Source: Caulobacteraceae bacterium UBA5005 (lineage in GTDB: Bacteria > Pseudomonadota > Alphaproteobacteria > Caulobacterales > Caulobacteraceae). From it: 64,000 nt of DNA. The stretch is from positions 39,557-103,556 of the forward strand of contig DGYN01000141.1 of the NCBI GenBank assembly GCA_002398405.1. The letters run 5' to 3'. Position 1 is the stretch's first letter. Every line of letters starts with the position of its first letter. This document shows, one piece after another, positions 1 through 9,180 of the stretch. The position numbers and the translations under genes were made by a program. The notes beneath the pieces are model-generated. The model had not been told where the DNA came from, did no database searches, and worked only from the letters and a program-made list of their open reading frames with translations.

Positions 1-1107
1 GCCCACACTCCCGATGACAGGGCGACTATTCGCCGCCATGTGGCGGCCCTTGGCAAACCCACAACGGCCGCCGCCAGGGCCAGGATGACGCGCGACGCCA
101 GGGCGATCATCAACCGCAGGCCGCTCGAATCCCGCGCCGTCAGCCTGTTGGGGCTGGTTAAGGAAGCCGAGGCCGACAAGGCGGGCGCAACCAAACTTAT
201 GAGCGTTGCCGGACGCCTCAGCCGAAGGGACGCCGCGACCAATCTGTGGCTGTTCCATGAGGGCGTCACCCACGGCCGATACGCCGAAGCTTTCGAGAAC
301 ATCGACGCCTATCTGCGACGGGAACGGCGTGAAGCAGGACAGAAGATGCTGCCGATGGTCGCCTCGGCGGCCAGCCGGCCGGGCGCCGCGCCGTTCCTGG
401 CCAAGCGCCTGGCGCTGGAGCCCGATTGGCGCCGGTCGTTCTACCTGACCCTCAGCGGGCTCACTGCCGAGAACCCGGGGCTCGCCTTTCCGATCATGTC
501 CGAAACCCTGAAGGCAGGGAGCCCCCCGACGGCAGACGAACTGGAAGCGCACCTGTCGCGGATGATCGCCGCGCGGCGTTATGACGAGGCCTTTCTGCAG
601 TGGGTCCTGCTCATGCCCAAGGAGAAGACCAGCAAGATCGGTTATCTTAATGATGGCGATTTCCAGGACCCTCGGGGGGCTCCGCCCTTCGACTGGAACA
701 TCGCAGCGGCGAGCGACGCCACCATCGAAAGCGCCGCCGCCTATGGCCGGCAGGGTAATGCCCTGCGCCTGGGCTTCGACGCCCTGGCCGACGCCAAACT
801 TCCCGCCCAGCTGGTCATGCTTACCCCGGGGCGCTACGAACTCTCAGGCGAATTCCTAACCGAAACCGGCGACTCGGCGGGCCGTGTCAAATGGGAGATC
901 GCCTGCGCCGACATGCCGGCGGCCCCCCTCGCCGAGCACTTGGCCAGCGATACCGGGGCGGAGTGGCGCAGTTTCCGCATGACCTTCGAGATTCCCGCCG
1001 CGGGTTGTCCCGCTCAGTGGCTGTCAGCCAAGCCAACGCGAGGGCTGGAACGCAACGCTGTCGCGGTCTGGTACGATCGTATGGCCATCGCGCGGCTGAC
1101 GCCATGA
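1..1107 (+). CDS. Helical-repeat protein, 5' end cut off by window edge
   Basis: The frame is open from base 1 with no stop, so the gene very probably begins upstream; the first in-frame start inside the window is a GTG at 40. The visible 368 residues show amphipathic helix pairs of TPR type in the first two thirds (for example around RRPLESRAVSLLGLV). The last third is a beta-rich segment resembling a jelly-roll/carbohydrate-binding fold, with two Cys in its second half. No catalytic motif is visible. It overlaps the following O-antigen ligase gene by 4 nt (ATGA), so the two are co-translated, which points to a role in polysaccharide assembly. The specific function is unknown. Confidence 0.7.
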   Translation, partial: AHTPDDRATIRRHVAALGKPTTAAARARMTRDARAIINRRPLESRAVSLLGLVKEAEADKAGATKLMSVAGRLSRRDAATNLWLFHEGVTHGRYAEAFENIDAYLRRERREAGQKMLPMVASAASRPGAAPFLAKRLALEPDWRRSFYLTLSGLTAENPGLAFPIMSETLKAGSPPTADELEAHLSRMIAARRYDEAFLQWVLLMPKEKTSKIGYLNDGDFQDPRGAPPFDWNIAAASDATIESAAAYGRQGNALRLGFDALADAKLPAQLVMLTPGRYELSGEFLTETGDSAGRVKWEIACADMPAAPLAEHLASDTGAEWRSFRMTFEIPAAGCPAQWLSAKPTRGLERNAVAVWYDRMAIARLTP

Positions 1108-2546
1108 ACAGTCCCGTCAGCCTGGAACATAATGGCCGCGGCCGCGGGGGCGGCCATGTCCCGAGCCCGGCCTTCTGGCTGACCCTACTGGTCCTTGTGG
1201 CTTGTTTCATCTTTGGCGGCGCGAGCCGCGAGAATGCGCCGCAGTTCCTTGGTCTTACGCTCTTTAGCCTGCCTCTTTTCGGCTGGTCGCTATGGCGGCT
1301 GATCGACGGCGGCGGGTGGCGGCGGGTGCAGCTGCCCTTGGTCATCTGCGCTATCCTCTTCCTGACTCCCTTGCTGCAGCTTCTCCCTCTGCCCTTCGAG
1401 TTCTGGGCCAAGCTGCCCGGGCGGGAGACGCCGGCCGAAGCGCTCCGATTGGCAGGGGCTGACGCCTGGCTGACCTACGGCCTCGACCCTGCGGGGGTGA
1501 AGCGCGCCTTGTTCTACCTCGTGCCGGTGATTGGGGTGTTCCTCGGCGTTTGCGACATGACCGCCCAAGAGCGCCGCTGGCTTCTGCTGGTCACTCCCTT
1601 GGCCGCCATGTTCAGCCTTGGCATCGGGGCCATGCAGATCGCGCAGGGTGAGGGCAGCCGCTTCTATTTCTATGACGGCACCAACATCGATTCGGCCGTG
1701 GGCCTGTTCGCCAACCGCAACCACCAGGCCACCCTGTTTGTCACCGCCATGCCGCTGATCGCCGGATGGATGGCCTCCCGCCGGGGCGAGCCAGGTTCGC
1801 GAATCTTGACCGGGGTCATCGCTGTATCGGTGCTGATTCTGATGATCCTGGGCCTGATGGTGGTGAAGTCACGGGCAGGCATCCTGCTCGGGGCCCCCGC
1901 CGTCCTTGGATCCCTTTTCCTGCTTTGGGTAGGCGAGCGGTCGGAAGAGCGGCGCACGGCCATCCTCGGGGTCGGCATCGCTGCTCTTGCGGCAATGGTG
2001 GTGCTCGGGCTGTTCGCCGCGCGGCCCGTGCTGGAGCGCTTCCTGAGCGATGATGTCGATGGCCGCATCTTCGTTACCCCAGCGACCTTCCAGGCAGCCC
2101 TGACGCACCTCCCCTTTGGCAGCGGGCTCGGCTCCTTCCCATCGATCTATGCGGGCGTGGAGTCGGTCGACCGCATGGGCCCTGCGTTCTGGAACCACGC
2201 CCACAACGACTACGCCGAATTGCTGCTCGAAGCCGGCGTTCTGGCGATCTCTGGCCTTGCCCTGTTCCTCTTCTGGTGGGTCAAGACCATATTCAAGACC
2301 CGCAAGACGCAGCCGGACAACACCATGCAGATCTGGGGCGGCGCCCTAGCGGTCCTCCTGGTCATGGCCCATTCCGCAGTCGACTATCCGTTGCGCACCC
2401 TGGCCATCGCGTGCCTGTTCGCCTTCGCCTGTGGTCTGATGACCGAGCCGCTCCAGGGCGAGACGCGCTTCCCGCGCCTGGGCGACATACGACTGCCTCA
2501 ACGCCAGCCGAAGTCACATCGCCGCCGTCGTTCCCACCGAGCCTAG
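1104..2546 (+). CDS. O-antigen ligase/polymerase family membrane protein (Wzy_C/WaaL type)
   Basis: A 480-residue polytopic membrane protein with about ten hydrophobic segments. The family-defining periplasmic loop is present near residue 370 (NHAHNDYAELLLEAG), together with the earlier GLFANRNHQATLF segment, both typical of Wzy_C-domain ligases. Family members transfer undecaprenyl-linked glycan to lipid A core or another acceptor, or polymerise repeat units, on the periplasmic face. The start ATG at 1104 overlaps the TGA of the upstream gene; a longer frame from 891 lies inside that gene and is rejected. The C terminus is very basic (RRRRSHRA). The last 33 bases overlap the converging glycosyltransferase gene. 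Ligase versus polymerase cannot be decided from sequence alone. Confidence 0.85.
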   Translation: MNSPVSLEHNGRGRGGGHVPSPAFWLTLLVLVACFIFGGASRENAPQFLGLTLFSLPLFGWSLWRLIDGGGWRRVQLPLVICAILFLTPLLQLLPLPFEFWAKLPGRETPAEALRLAGADAWLTYGLDPAGVKRALFYLVPVIGVFLGVCDMTAQERRWLLLVTPLAAMFSLGIGAMQIAQGEGSRFYFYDGTNIDSAVGLFANRNHQATLFVTAMPLIAGWMASRRGEPGSRILTGVIAVSVLILMILGLMVVKSRAGILLGAPAVLGSLFLLWVGERSEERRTAILGVGIAALAAMVVLGLFAARPVLERFLSDDVDGRIFVTPATFQAALTHLPFGSGLGSFPSIYAGVESVDRMGPAFWNHAHNDYAELLLEAGVLAISGLALFLFWWVKTIFKTRKTQPDNTMQIWGGALAVLLVMAHSAVDYPLRTLAIACLFAFACGLMTEPLQGETRFPRLGDIRLPQRQPKSHRRRRSHRA

Positions 2547-3758
2547 GACTTCCCGCCAGCGTTCCAACTGCCGCTGCTGCGCATAGCGCGCATCGAGCAG
2601 GTTCCTTGCCCGTAGGCCCATCGCCTCCACCAGGGCCCGGTCCCCCGCCAACGACTCCAGCGCCGACGCCAGCGCCTCGTCCTCCCCCGGAGCGAAGACC
2701 CGGCCAAGGTCGTTCTCCCGCACCACCGCGCCGATCTCGCCGGCTGCGTCGCCGATGACGATGACCGCCCGCCCCGCCGCCGCGACGCCATAGAACTTGC
2801 TCGGCACGATCAGGCCTTCCATCGCCGGGTGCAGCGACAGCCAGTGAATATCCGCCGCCGCCAGGGAGTCGGCCAGCCGCTCTCGCGGCTGATAAGGTTG
2901 AAACACCACATTCGCGAGGCCCTCTCCGGAGGTCAGCGCGGCGATCCGTTCAGCCCCACGGCCGCCGCCGATGAACAGGAAGCGGATGGCCGGGTGATCT
3001 TTCAGCCGTCGCGCCGCGCTGAGCATCGTCTGAGCCTCGTGCGCGCGGCCAAGGTTTCCCGAATAGGCGACCACGAAGTCATCGTCTGAAAACCCCCAGT
3101 CGCGGCGAGAGGCGCTTTTGCCCGGCGCCATGGGCCGGATCGTCCGGTCATCGACCCAGTTCTCGACGACGCTCACCCGGGCCGCGCCCTGGCCTTTGAG
3201 CCGCGCCGCCATCCGCTCGCCGATCGCCACATTGGCCGCCGCACCACGCAAGGATGCGTTGCGCAGGCCCTTCAGAACCGCGCCAAGCGGACCCCGGCAG
3301 ATCGCCTCCCCCGCCTGAGCCCCAACTTCCGGATAAACGTCCTGCAACCAGTTCACGAGCCGCGCTCCGCGCATCCACGCCGCGAGCCCGGCGGTCACCG
3401 ACAACAGCGGGGGATCGGTCTTGGCGACCACCACATCGCCCCTGCGCAAGGTCCCCACCAGCGCGAAGAAGGCGGCGATGTGAAAGCTGAGATAGGCTTT
3501 CAACCTGCCCCCGCCCCCACCCGCCCGGCGGATCGTCACGCCGTGCACAGTCTCAAGAGGCCTCAGGCGAGCCACTGAATCGTCGTAAAGGGCGCGCCCG
3601 GCGATCACCTCCACGCTCCATCCGGCGCGGGCCAGGTGGAACGCGAGATCGGCGAGGATCTGCGCAGTCGCCGAATGATCTGGAAAGAAGAAGCGGTTGA
3701 CGAAGACGATCCGCCGCCCAGGGGTATCAGCCGCCAAGTTTTGATCTGGAACAGTCAC
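2514..3758 (-). CDS. Glycosyltransferase family 4 (WbuB/WcaI-like)
   Basis: About 414 residues. The N-terminal GT-B half carries the FFFPDHSATAQILADLA segment typical of WcaI/WbuB-type enzymes, in which the acceptor side is organised around a conserved Pro-Asp-x-x-Ala-Thr motif. The donor half has YSGNLGRAHEAQTM and the HPAMEGLIVPSKFYGVAAAG nucleotide-sugar motif. It should transfer a sugar from an NDP donor to a lipid-linked intermediate on the cytoplasmic face. Start: the frame extends to 4220, but that part overlaps a clear gene on the other strand; the nearest plausible starts are GTG at 3758 or TTG at 3737, neither with a strong ribosome binding site. Its 3' end overlaps the ligase gene tail-to-tail. 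Confidence 0.85.
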   Translation of the reverse strand: MTVPDQNLAADTPGRRIVFVNRFFFPDHSATAQILADLAFHLARAGWSVEVIAGRALYDDSVARLRPLETVHGVTIRRAGGGGGRLKAYLSFHIAAFFALVGTLRRGDVVVAKTDPPLLSVTAGLAAWMRGARLVNWLQDVYPEVGAQAGEAICRGPLGAVLKGLRNASLRGAAANVAIGERMAARLKGQGAARVSVVENWVDDRTIRPMAPGKSASRRDWGFSDDDFVVAYSGNLGRAHEAQTMLSAARRLKDHPAIRFLFIGGGRGAERIAALTSGEGLANVVFQPYQPRERLADSLAAADIHWLSLHPAMEGLIVPSKFYGVAAAGRAVIVIGDAAGEIGAVVRENDLGRVFAPGEDEALASALESLAGDRALVEAMGLRARNLLDARYAQQRQLERWREVLGSVGTTAAM

Positions 3759-3833
3759 GCGCCGATCATTGCCATCTTTTGACCGCCGGAATAAGAGCGA
3801 GCCGACAAACGCCGCTCCGCGAAGGATTTCCAG

Positions 3834-5579
3834 TTGCTCATCTTGGGCTTGAACGCCTTTCACGGCGACGCCGCGGCCGCCATTGTCAAAGATGGAGTGC
3901 TGATCGCCGCCGCCGAAGAGGAGCGGTTCCGGCGCATCAAGCACTGGGCTGGATTTCCCGATCAGGCGATCGCCTACTGTTTGGCTGAGGCCGGGGCGAC
4001 CCTGGCCGATGTTGATGTCGTGGCGCTTAATTCCGACAGCAAGGCCAACCGGCTGAAGAAGATCGCTTTCGCGCTGAAGACCCGGCCCGACCCGCGCCTC
4101 GTCCTGGACCGCCTGAAGAACCGCAAAGCGCGGGCCTCGACGGCGGAGTTGCTGACCAAAGCCTTCCCTGACCAGACCTTCAGGGGCCGCATCGAGGCCG
4201 TGGAACACCACCGCGCCCACCTTTCCTCAGCCTTCCACGTCTCGCCCTTCGCCGAGGCCGCCGTGGTCTCCGTCGATGGGTTCGGCGACTTCGCCAGCGC
4301 CGCCTGGGGCCTGGGCAAAGGCTCGGACATCACCGTCGTGGGCAATGTCACCTTCCCCCACTCCCTTGGCGTCTTTTACCAGGCGATCACCCAGCACCTT
4401 GGCTTTCCGCATTATGGGGACGAGTATAAGGTCATGGGCCTCGCCCCCTACGGGGAGCCGGCCTTCCTCAGGGAGATGCGCCGGATCGTTAATCTGGAGA
4501 TCGACGGATCCTTCCGCCTGAACCTCGACTACTTCCGGCACCATAACGAAAAAATCGCCTATCAGTGGGACGACGGCATTCCGCACGTTGGCGACCTTTT
4601 CTCGCCGAAACTGGAAGAACTCCTTGGACCCCGCCGCGGCAAGGACGAGCCGCTCGGCAAACGCCACCACGACCTCGCCCGCTCGGCCCAGGCCATGTAC
4701 GAGGAGGCCTTTTTCCACCTCCTCAACGCCCTGCACCGCCGCTTCCCGACAGAAGCGGTTTGCATCGCTGGAGGCTGCGGCAATAACTCGGTGGCCAACG
4801 GGAAGGTGCGTCGCATGACGCCGTTCAAGCGGGTCTACGTACAGTCGGCGGCAGGTGACGCCGGGGGCGCGGTGGGCGCGGCCTTTGCCGTCCACCACCA
4901 AGACGGCGGCAGGCGGGGCTTTGTCATGGACCACGCCTATTGGGGTCCGGGCTTTGGACCGGACGCCATGGCGGCCCTGGTGGCCGACAACCGCGCCGCC
5001 ATCGAAGAAGCCGGTTGTTCGGTCGAGAGCATTACGGACGAAGCGGCCCTTTGCCAGCGCACCGCTCAGGCGGTGTCCGAGGGGAAGGTCATCGGCTGGT
5101 TCCAGGGACGCATGGAATGGGGGCCGCGCGCGCTCGGCGCCCGCTCGATCATCGGCGATCCGCGACGCGCCGACATGAAGGACATTCTCAACGCCAAGAT
5201 CAAGCGGCGCGAGAGCTTTCGCCCTTTCGCTCCGTCGGTGATGAGCGAGGCCGTGGCCGACTGGTTCGAAGAGGATGACGACGTCCCCTTCATGATGCAG
5301 GTCTTCCAGATTAAGGCGGACAAGCGCCCGCTGATCCCCGCCGTCACCCACGTTGATGGGTCGGGCCGCCTGCAAACGGTGAACCCGGTCACCAGCCCGC
5401 GCTATCACGCCCTGATCAGCGCTTTCAGGGACATCACAGGGGTGCCCATGGTTCTGAACACCAGCTTCAACGAGAACGAGCCGGTGGTCTGCCAGCCAAA
5501 AGAGGCGCTAGACTGCTTCCTGCGCACCAAGATGGACGTCCTGGTGTTGGGGGATACGTTGATCCAACGCAGGGGCTGA
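3834..5579 (+). CDS. Carbamoyltransferase, NodU/CmcH/TobZ family
   Basis: A 581-residue protein covering the full family length. The N-terminal ASKHA/Kae1-like domain begins with LILGLNAFHGDAAAA and carries the metal-binding HHRAH motif at residues 125-129. The C-terminal YrdC-like domain shows GWFQGRMEWGPRALGARSI from about residue 421. Family members use carbamoyl phosphate and ATP to put a carbamoyl group on a sugar hydroxyl. The start is TTG at 3834, supported by GAAGGA about 8 nt upstream and by the family N terminus starting exactly there. It is followed after 2 nt by an SGNH protein and then an MBOAT protein, so the three probably form one polysaccharide-decorating operon. Confidence 0.9.
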   Translation: MLILGLNAFHGDAAAAIVKDGVLIAAAEEERFRRIKHWAGFPDQAIAYCLAEAGATLADVDVVALNSDSKANRLKKIAFALKTRPDPRLVLDRLKNRKARASTAELLTKAFPDQTFRGRIEAVEHHRAHLSSAFHVSPFAEAAVVSVDGFGDFASAAWGLGKGSDITVVGNVTFPHSLGVFYQAITQHLGFPHYGDEYKVMGLAPYGEPAFLREMRRIVNLEIDGSFRLNLDYFRHHNEKIAYQWDDGIPHVGDLFSPKLEELLGPRRGKDEPLGKRHHDLARSAQAMYEEAFFHLLNALHRRFPTEAVCIAGGCGNNSVANGKVRRMTPFKRVYVQSAAGDAGGAVGAAFAVHHQDGGRRGFVMDHAYWGPGFGPDAMAALVADNRAAIEEAGCSVESITDEAALCQRTAQAVSEGKVIGWFQGRMEWGPRALGARSIIGDPRRADMKDILNAKIKRRESFRPFAPSVMSEAVADWFEEDDDVPFMMQVFQIKADKRPLIPAVTHVDGSGRLQTVNPVTSPRYHALISAFRDITGVPMVLNTSFNENEPVVCQPKEALDCFLRTKMDVLVLGDTLIQRRG

Positions 5580-5581
5580 TC

Positions 5582-6646
5582 TTGGCTGACGAGCCGGCGC
5601 GAAAATCTGCGAGTCTGGTTCGTCTATGGGCCCCCTTGTGTGTTGGCGCCGCGTTGGCCATCGTTTCTCTCTACGTCTTGCGCCCGTTCCTGACCATCGA
5701 CGCCGAAACCGCCGCCATGGGAGCGACTACGCAGGCGCTCTACGGCCACGGTCCCGATGGCCGCATCCACTGCGCCGGCGCGGCAGACTGGGCGGCCTGC
5801 GGCGAAGCTTACGGCAAGGCCGGACGCCCCCCGGCCGCCCTGTGGCTTGGCAACTCACAACTCCACGGCATCAATCGCTACCGTGCAGGCGAGGCGACGG
5901 CTCCGGAGATCTTGCACAAGATCCTGCGGGAAAAAGGGCTGTACCTGGCGACCTTTAGTCTGCCCAACGCCAACCTTACCGAACACCAGGCAATCTTCCG
6001 GGCCCTGGGCGGCCGCTACGACACGCGCCTGGTCATCCTGGCAGTCTGCTTGGACGACTTCCGGGAGGTCGGCGTGCGAGACCGGCTCCTGAATGCCGGT
6101 GCTGATGGCGCAAGAGATGCTTCGACTGAAGACGCGCCCGCTGCGGGACACAAATCCCTGCAACCGATCGTCGAGGAGGCCTTGTCTGCGGCCGTGGGCA
6201 GGGGATGGCCGCTTTGGGCGGATCGGCCGAACATGCAGTCGGGGCTCCGCTACGCCGCCTTCGCTCTGCGGAACAAGGCCTTTGGCATCTCGGCGCAGAC
6301 CAAGCGCTCGATTCCGGGACAGATCTACGGCGCGCGGATGGCCGAACTTGAGACCTTTGTCAGCGGACTGACGGGAGCGGGAAAGCAGGTGCTAATCTAT
6401 GTCCCGCCTTACCGCAGCGACATCAGGGGCCCCTATGTAGCCGCTCAGTACGATCAGTTCCGCACCGATCTCAACGCCTTGGCGCGGAGGCATGGCGCGC
6501 GCTACGCGGACCTTACCACCATCGTGCCCGGCCCTGAGTGGGGGATGATCAGGGACGATGTATTCGGCTTCGAAGACTATGACTTCATGCATTTCACGGC
6601 AGAGGGCCACCGGCGTCTCGCGGCCGCTGTCGCGGGGGCGCTGTAG
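5582..6646 (+). CDS. Membrane-anchored SGNH/GDSL-like hydrolase-fold protein, MBOAT partner
   Basis: 354 residues with one N-terminal membrane anchor at about residues 12-34, so the catalytic domain should be periplasmic. Block I is LWLGNSQLHG with Gly90-Asn91-Ser92, where Ser92 is the expected nucleophile. The Asp/His block is D334-F-M-H337 near the C terminus. This resembles the AlgJ/AlgX/DltD-like proteins that work with MBOAT acyltransferases to O-acetylate extracellular glycans. The start TTG lies 2 nt after the carbamoyltransferase stop, and the MBOAT gene begins 5 nt after this stop. I infer an acyl-transfer or acyl-handling role; the acceptor sugar is unknown. Confidence 0.75.
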   Translation: MADEPARKSASLVRLWAPLCVGAALAIVSLYVLRPFLTIDAETAAMGATTQALYGHGPDGRIHCAGAADWAACGEAYGKAGRPPAALWLGNSQLHGINRYRAGEATAPEILHKILREKGLYLATFSLPNANLTEHQAIFRALGGRYDTRLVILAVCLDDFREVGVRDRLLNAGADGARDASTEDAPAAGHKSLQPIVEEALSAAVGRGWPLWADRPNMQSGLRYAAFALRNKAFGISAQTKRSIPGQIYGARMAELETFVSGLTGAGKQVLIYVPPYRSDIRGPYVAAQYDQFRTDLNALARRHGARYADLTTIVPGPEWGMIRDDVFGFEDYDFMHFTAEGHRRLAAAVAGAL

Positions 6647-6651
6647 CGCCC

Positions 6652-8109
6652 ATGCTGTTCAACACCCTCACCTACCTGCTGTTCCTGCCCCTGGTGCTGG
6701 CGCTCTATCACCTGGTGACGGGCCGCGCGCGCCTTTGGGTCGTCCTGGTCGCTAGCCTGGTTTTCTACGGCTTCTGGCGCATCGAGTTCATTCCCCTGAT
6801 GCTGTTCAGCGCGGTCATCGACTACGTGCTGGCGCGGATGATCGAGGCGACCGAGGACGAGAACCGAAGACGCCGTCTGATGCAGATCAGCATCGTGGTC
6901 AGCCTGATCATCTTAGGCGTATTCAAGTATCTGATCTTCTTCACCGGCACGATCGGCTCGATCGCCGGCCTCATCGGCTACACGCCATCCTGGCCTGAGC
7001 TGAAGATCATCCTGCCGCTCGGCATCAGCTTCTACATCTTCGCGACCATCAGCTACACGGTCGATGTCTACCGGCGAGTGGTCCCGGCCGAGCGCAGCCT
7101 TCTCGTTTACATGTGTTTCGTGACCTTCTTCCCGCACCTGGTGGCCGGGCCCATCCTGAGGGCGGGGGTCCTGATCCCCCAACTGGTCAGGCCTGCAGCC
7201 CTGGTCTCCAGCGCGGCGATCCAGGGGATCAAGCGTATTCTGCAGGGACTGTTCATGAAGGTGGTCCTCGCCGACCAGCTGGCGACTTTCGTCGACCGCG
7301 CCTTCGATACGCCCCTTGCCGGCCTCCACGGGGCGGACGCCTGGACCATGGCCTTTCTGTTCGGTTTCCAGATCTATTTCGACTTCGCCGGCTATTCACA
7401 CATCGCCATCGGCTCGGCCCTGCTCATGGGGATCGTCCTGCCGGAGAACTTCAACCATCCCTATCTGGCGGTCTCGCCACGGGACTTCTGGAAGCGCTGG
7501 CATATCTCGCTGTCCACATGGGTGCGCGACTATCTGTACATGCCCTTGATGGGCGCGAGCCCGAAGGGCGAGGGCTGGGAGGCGCTGCCGACGCAGCGGC
7601 AAGGCGGCGGCGCGGTCGAGCGCAAGCGCACCGGCGCCCTGTTCGCCACCTGGGCGCTTATGGGCCTGTGGCACGGCGCCAACTGGACCTTCGTGGCCTG
7701 GGGCCTTTTCCACGCTGCTTGCATCTGGGTGCAGCGGGCGATTTTGGCCATCGCTCCGGTCCTCAAGCGATCTCCGGCGGTGCTTGGCTGGGCGGTGACC
7801 CTGCCCTTGATGATGGCCGCCTGGATACCGTTCCGCGCGGAGACCCTCAGCGACGCGGTTTTCCTTTGGTCGCGAATGATCGACCCAAGAGCGTTTGTCA
7901 GCTTTGGCCTTTGGATCAACTGTTATTTCGCCGCGGCCCTCGTCACCGTGGGCTCCTTCATCTGGTGCGGGCTCCAGGCGCTGCTCAAGCGGCTGGAGGG
8001 CCAAACTCTGGCGCCCATGATTCTGGGGACGGCGGGCTACGCGGTGATGATCGCCCTGGTGTTCGTCTTCCTCGGCATCCGTGAACAGTTCATCTACTTC
8101 CAGTTCTAA
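6652..8109 (+). CDS. MBOAT family O-acyltransferase (AlgI-like)
   Basis: 485 residues with about ten membrane segments. The family core WKRWHISLSTWVRDYLYMP and the catalytic-histidine segment LMGLWHGANWTF (His341) are both present. AlgI-like MBOAT proteins move acetyl groups from a cytoplasmic donor across the membrane to periplasmic sugars, usually together with an SGNH partner like the upstream gene. It is third in the carbamoyltransferase-SGNH-MBOAT set. Its TAA stop interlocks with the TAG stop of the converging glycosyltransferase gene in a shared CTAA. Confidence 0.92.
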   Translation: MLFNTLTYLLFLPLVLALYHLVTGRARLWVVLVASLVFYGFWRIEFIPLMLFSAVIDYVLARMIEATEDENRRRRLMQISIVVSLIILGVFKYLIFFTGTIGSIAGLIGYTPSWPELKIILPLGISFYIFATISYTVDVYRRVVPAERSLLVYMCFVTFFPHLVAGPILRAGVLIPQLVRPAALVSSAAIQGIKRILQGLFMKVVLADQLATFVDRAFDTPLAGLHGADAWTMAFLFGFQIYFDFAGYSHIAIGSALLMGIVLPENFNHPYLAVSPRDFWKRWHISLSTWVRDYLYMPLMGASPKGEGWEALPTQRQGGGAVERKRTGALFATWALMGLWHGANWTFVAWGLFHAACIWVQRAILAIAPVLKRSPAVLGWAVTLPLMMAAWIPFRAETLSDAVFLWSRMIDPRAFVSFGLWINCYFAAALVTVGSFIWCGLQALLKRLEGQTLAPMILGTAGYAVMIALVFVFLGIREQFIYFQF

Positions 8110-9170
8110 CGGGCGGCGTAGAGGTCCAAAAACGCCTGGGCCACGGACGGCCAGCCGAACTTCTGCTTCACGAAAGCCCGGCCCGTTTCCCCCATCTTGG
8201 CGAGCGCGCCTGGCGAGGTGGCGACGGCGGCAGACAGCGCCTGCGAAATCGCTTCCACCGTCGGATCGACCCACCATCCGCAGCCCACCTCAACCAGGTC
8301 GCGCCAAGGGGTCGCGGTGGTGGTCAGGACCGGCGTTTTGCAGGCCAGGGCCTCGACCACAACCATGCCGAAGCTTTCCGAATAGCTCGGCAGAACGAAA
8401 AGGTCCGCGGTGGCCAGGAAGGCGGTCTTGGCCTCCCCCTCCAGGGCGCCCGGAAACGACACCTTGTCCTCAAGACCTAGCGCCTTCACCTTGGCCTGGA
8501 GGTCTCGCAGATGCCCGTTGGTGTCGGGACCGGCGATCTCCAGCCGCCAGCCGTCGGGGGAGACTCTTGCCCAGGCTTCGATCAGCATCGGCAGGCCCTT
8601 GACCGGATAGAGCCGGCCAAGGAACACCGCCCGCCGCCCCTTGCCGCTCCGCTTGGGCAAGCTCGCCTCGTCAGGCAGGTCGGCGCCGTTGGGGATCATC
8701 GCCACGCGCCGCCCAAGGCCGAGGGCGCGCAACTGCTCCGCTTCCTCCTGCGAGGTCGCATGCAGGGCCGCCGCCCCGGCCAGGTCCCGCCTCTGGTAGA
8801 GCGCCCAGGCGAGCGTCTTCTTCCACCGCTTGTGCCGCCGCGCCCAGGGAGTCAGCATGCCGCGGGTGCTGACAATCAATGGCTTGCCTGCGCCACGCGC
8901 CCTGGCCGCAAGGGCATGGTTATGGGCGAGCCAAAGGCCGCTGTCATGGAAGACATCGGGCGGGCCGAAGGTGGAAAGGGCCTCGGCAAGCGGACCATCG
9001 AGCGCCGCCATGCCGTTGGTTTCCACCGGCGCCTGAAGGGCCGTGCCGTCTGGCGCCCAGATCGCGACATCACCCCCCGCATCGGCGACGGCGCGTGCGA
9101 GTCTCGCCACCGAATAGGCCGGGCCGCCATAGCTCGGCGCGAAGCTGGCCGAGGAGAAAAAGACCTTCAT
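8106..9170 (-). CDS. Glycosyltransferase family 4
   Basis: 354 residues. The N-terminal acceptor domain starts KVFFSSASFAPSYGGPAYSV, with the Gly-Gly nucleotide-loop pattern of GT4 enzymes. The donor domain has LGRLYPVKGLPMLIEAW and the retaining-enzyme motif ESFGMVVVEALACKTPV, in which two Glu residues seven apart contact the donor. It should add a hexose or deoxyhexose to an undecaprenyl-linked oligosaccharide. It lies 10 nt downstream of the Wzy-like gene in the same direction, so it is the last gene of a three-gene operon. The specific donor is not predictable. Confidence 0.88.
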   Translation of the reverse strand: MKVFFSSASFAPSYGGPAYSVARLARAVADAGGDVAIWAPDGTALQAPVETNGMAALDGPLAEALSTFGPPDVFHDSGLWLAHNHALAARARGAGKPLIVSTRGMLTPWARRHKRWKKTLAWALYQRRDLAGAAALHATSQEEAEQLRALGLGRRVAMIPNGADLPDEASLPKRSGKGRRAVFLGRLYPVKGLPMLIEAWARVSPDGWRLEIAGPDTNGHLRDLQAKVKALGLEDKVSFPGALEGEAKTAFLATADLFVLPSYSESFGMVVVEALACKTPVLTTTATPWRDLVEVGCGWWVDPTVEAISQALSAAVATSPGALAKMGETGRAFVKQKFGWPSVAQAFLDLYAAR

Positions 9171-9180
9171 CGGCCGGGGC

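Noticed and set aside
4227..5408. 393-codon open frame on the minus strand
   Set aside because: Antisense to the carbamoyltransferase gene, whose family motifs are complete.
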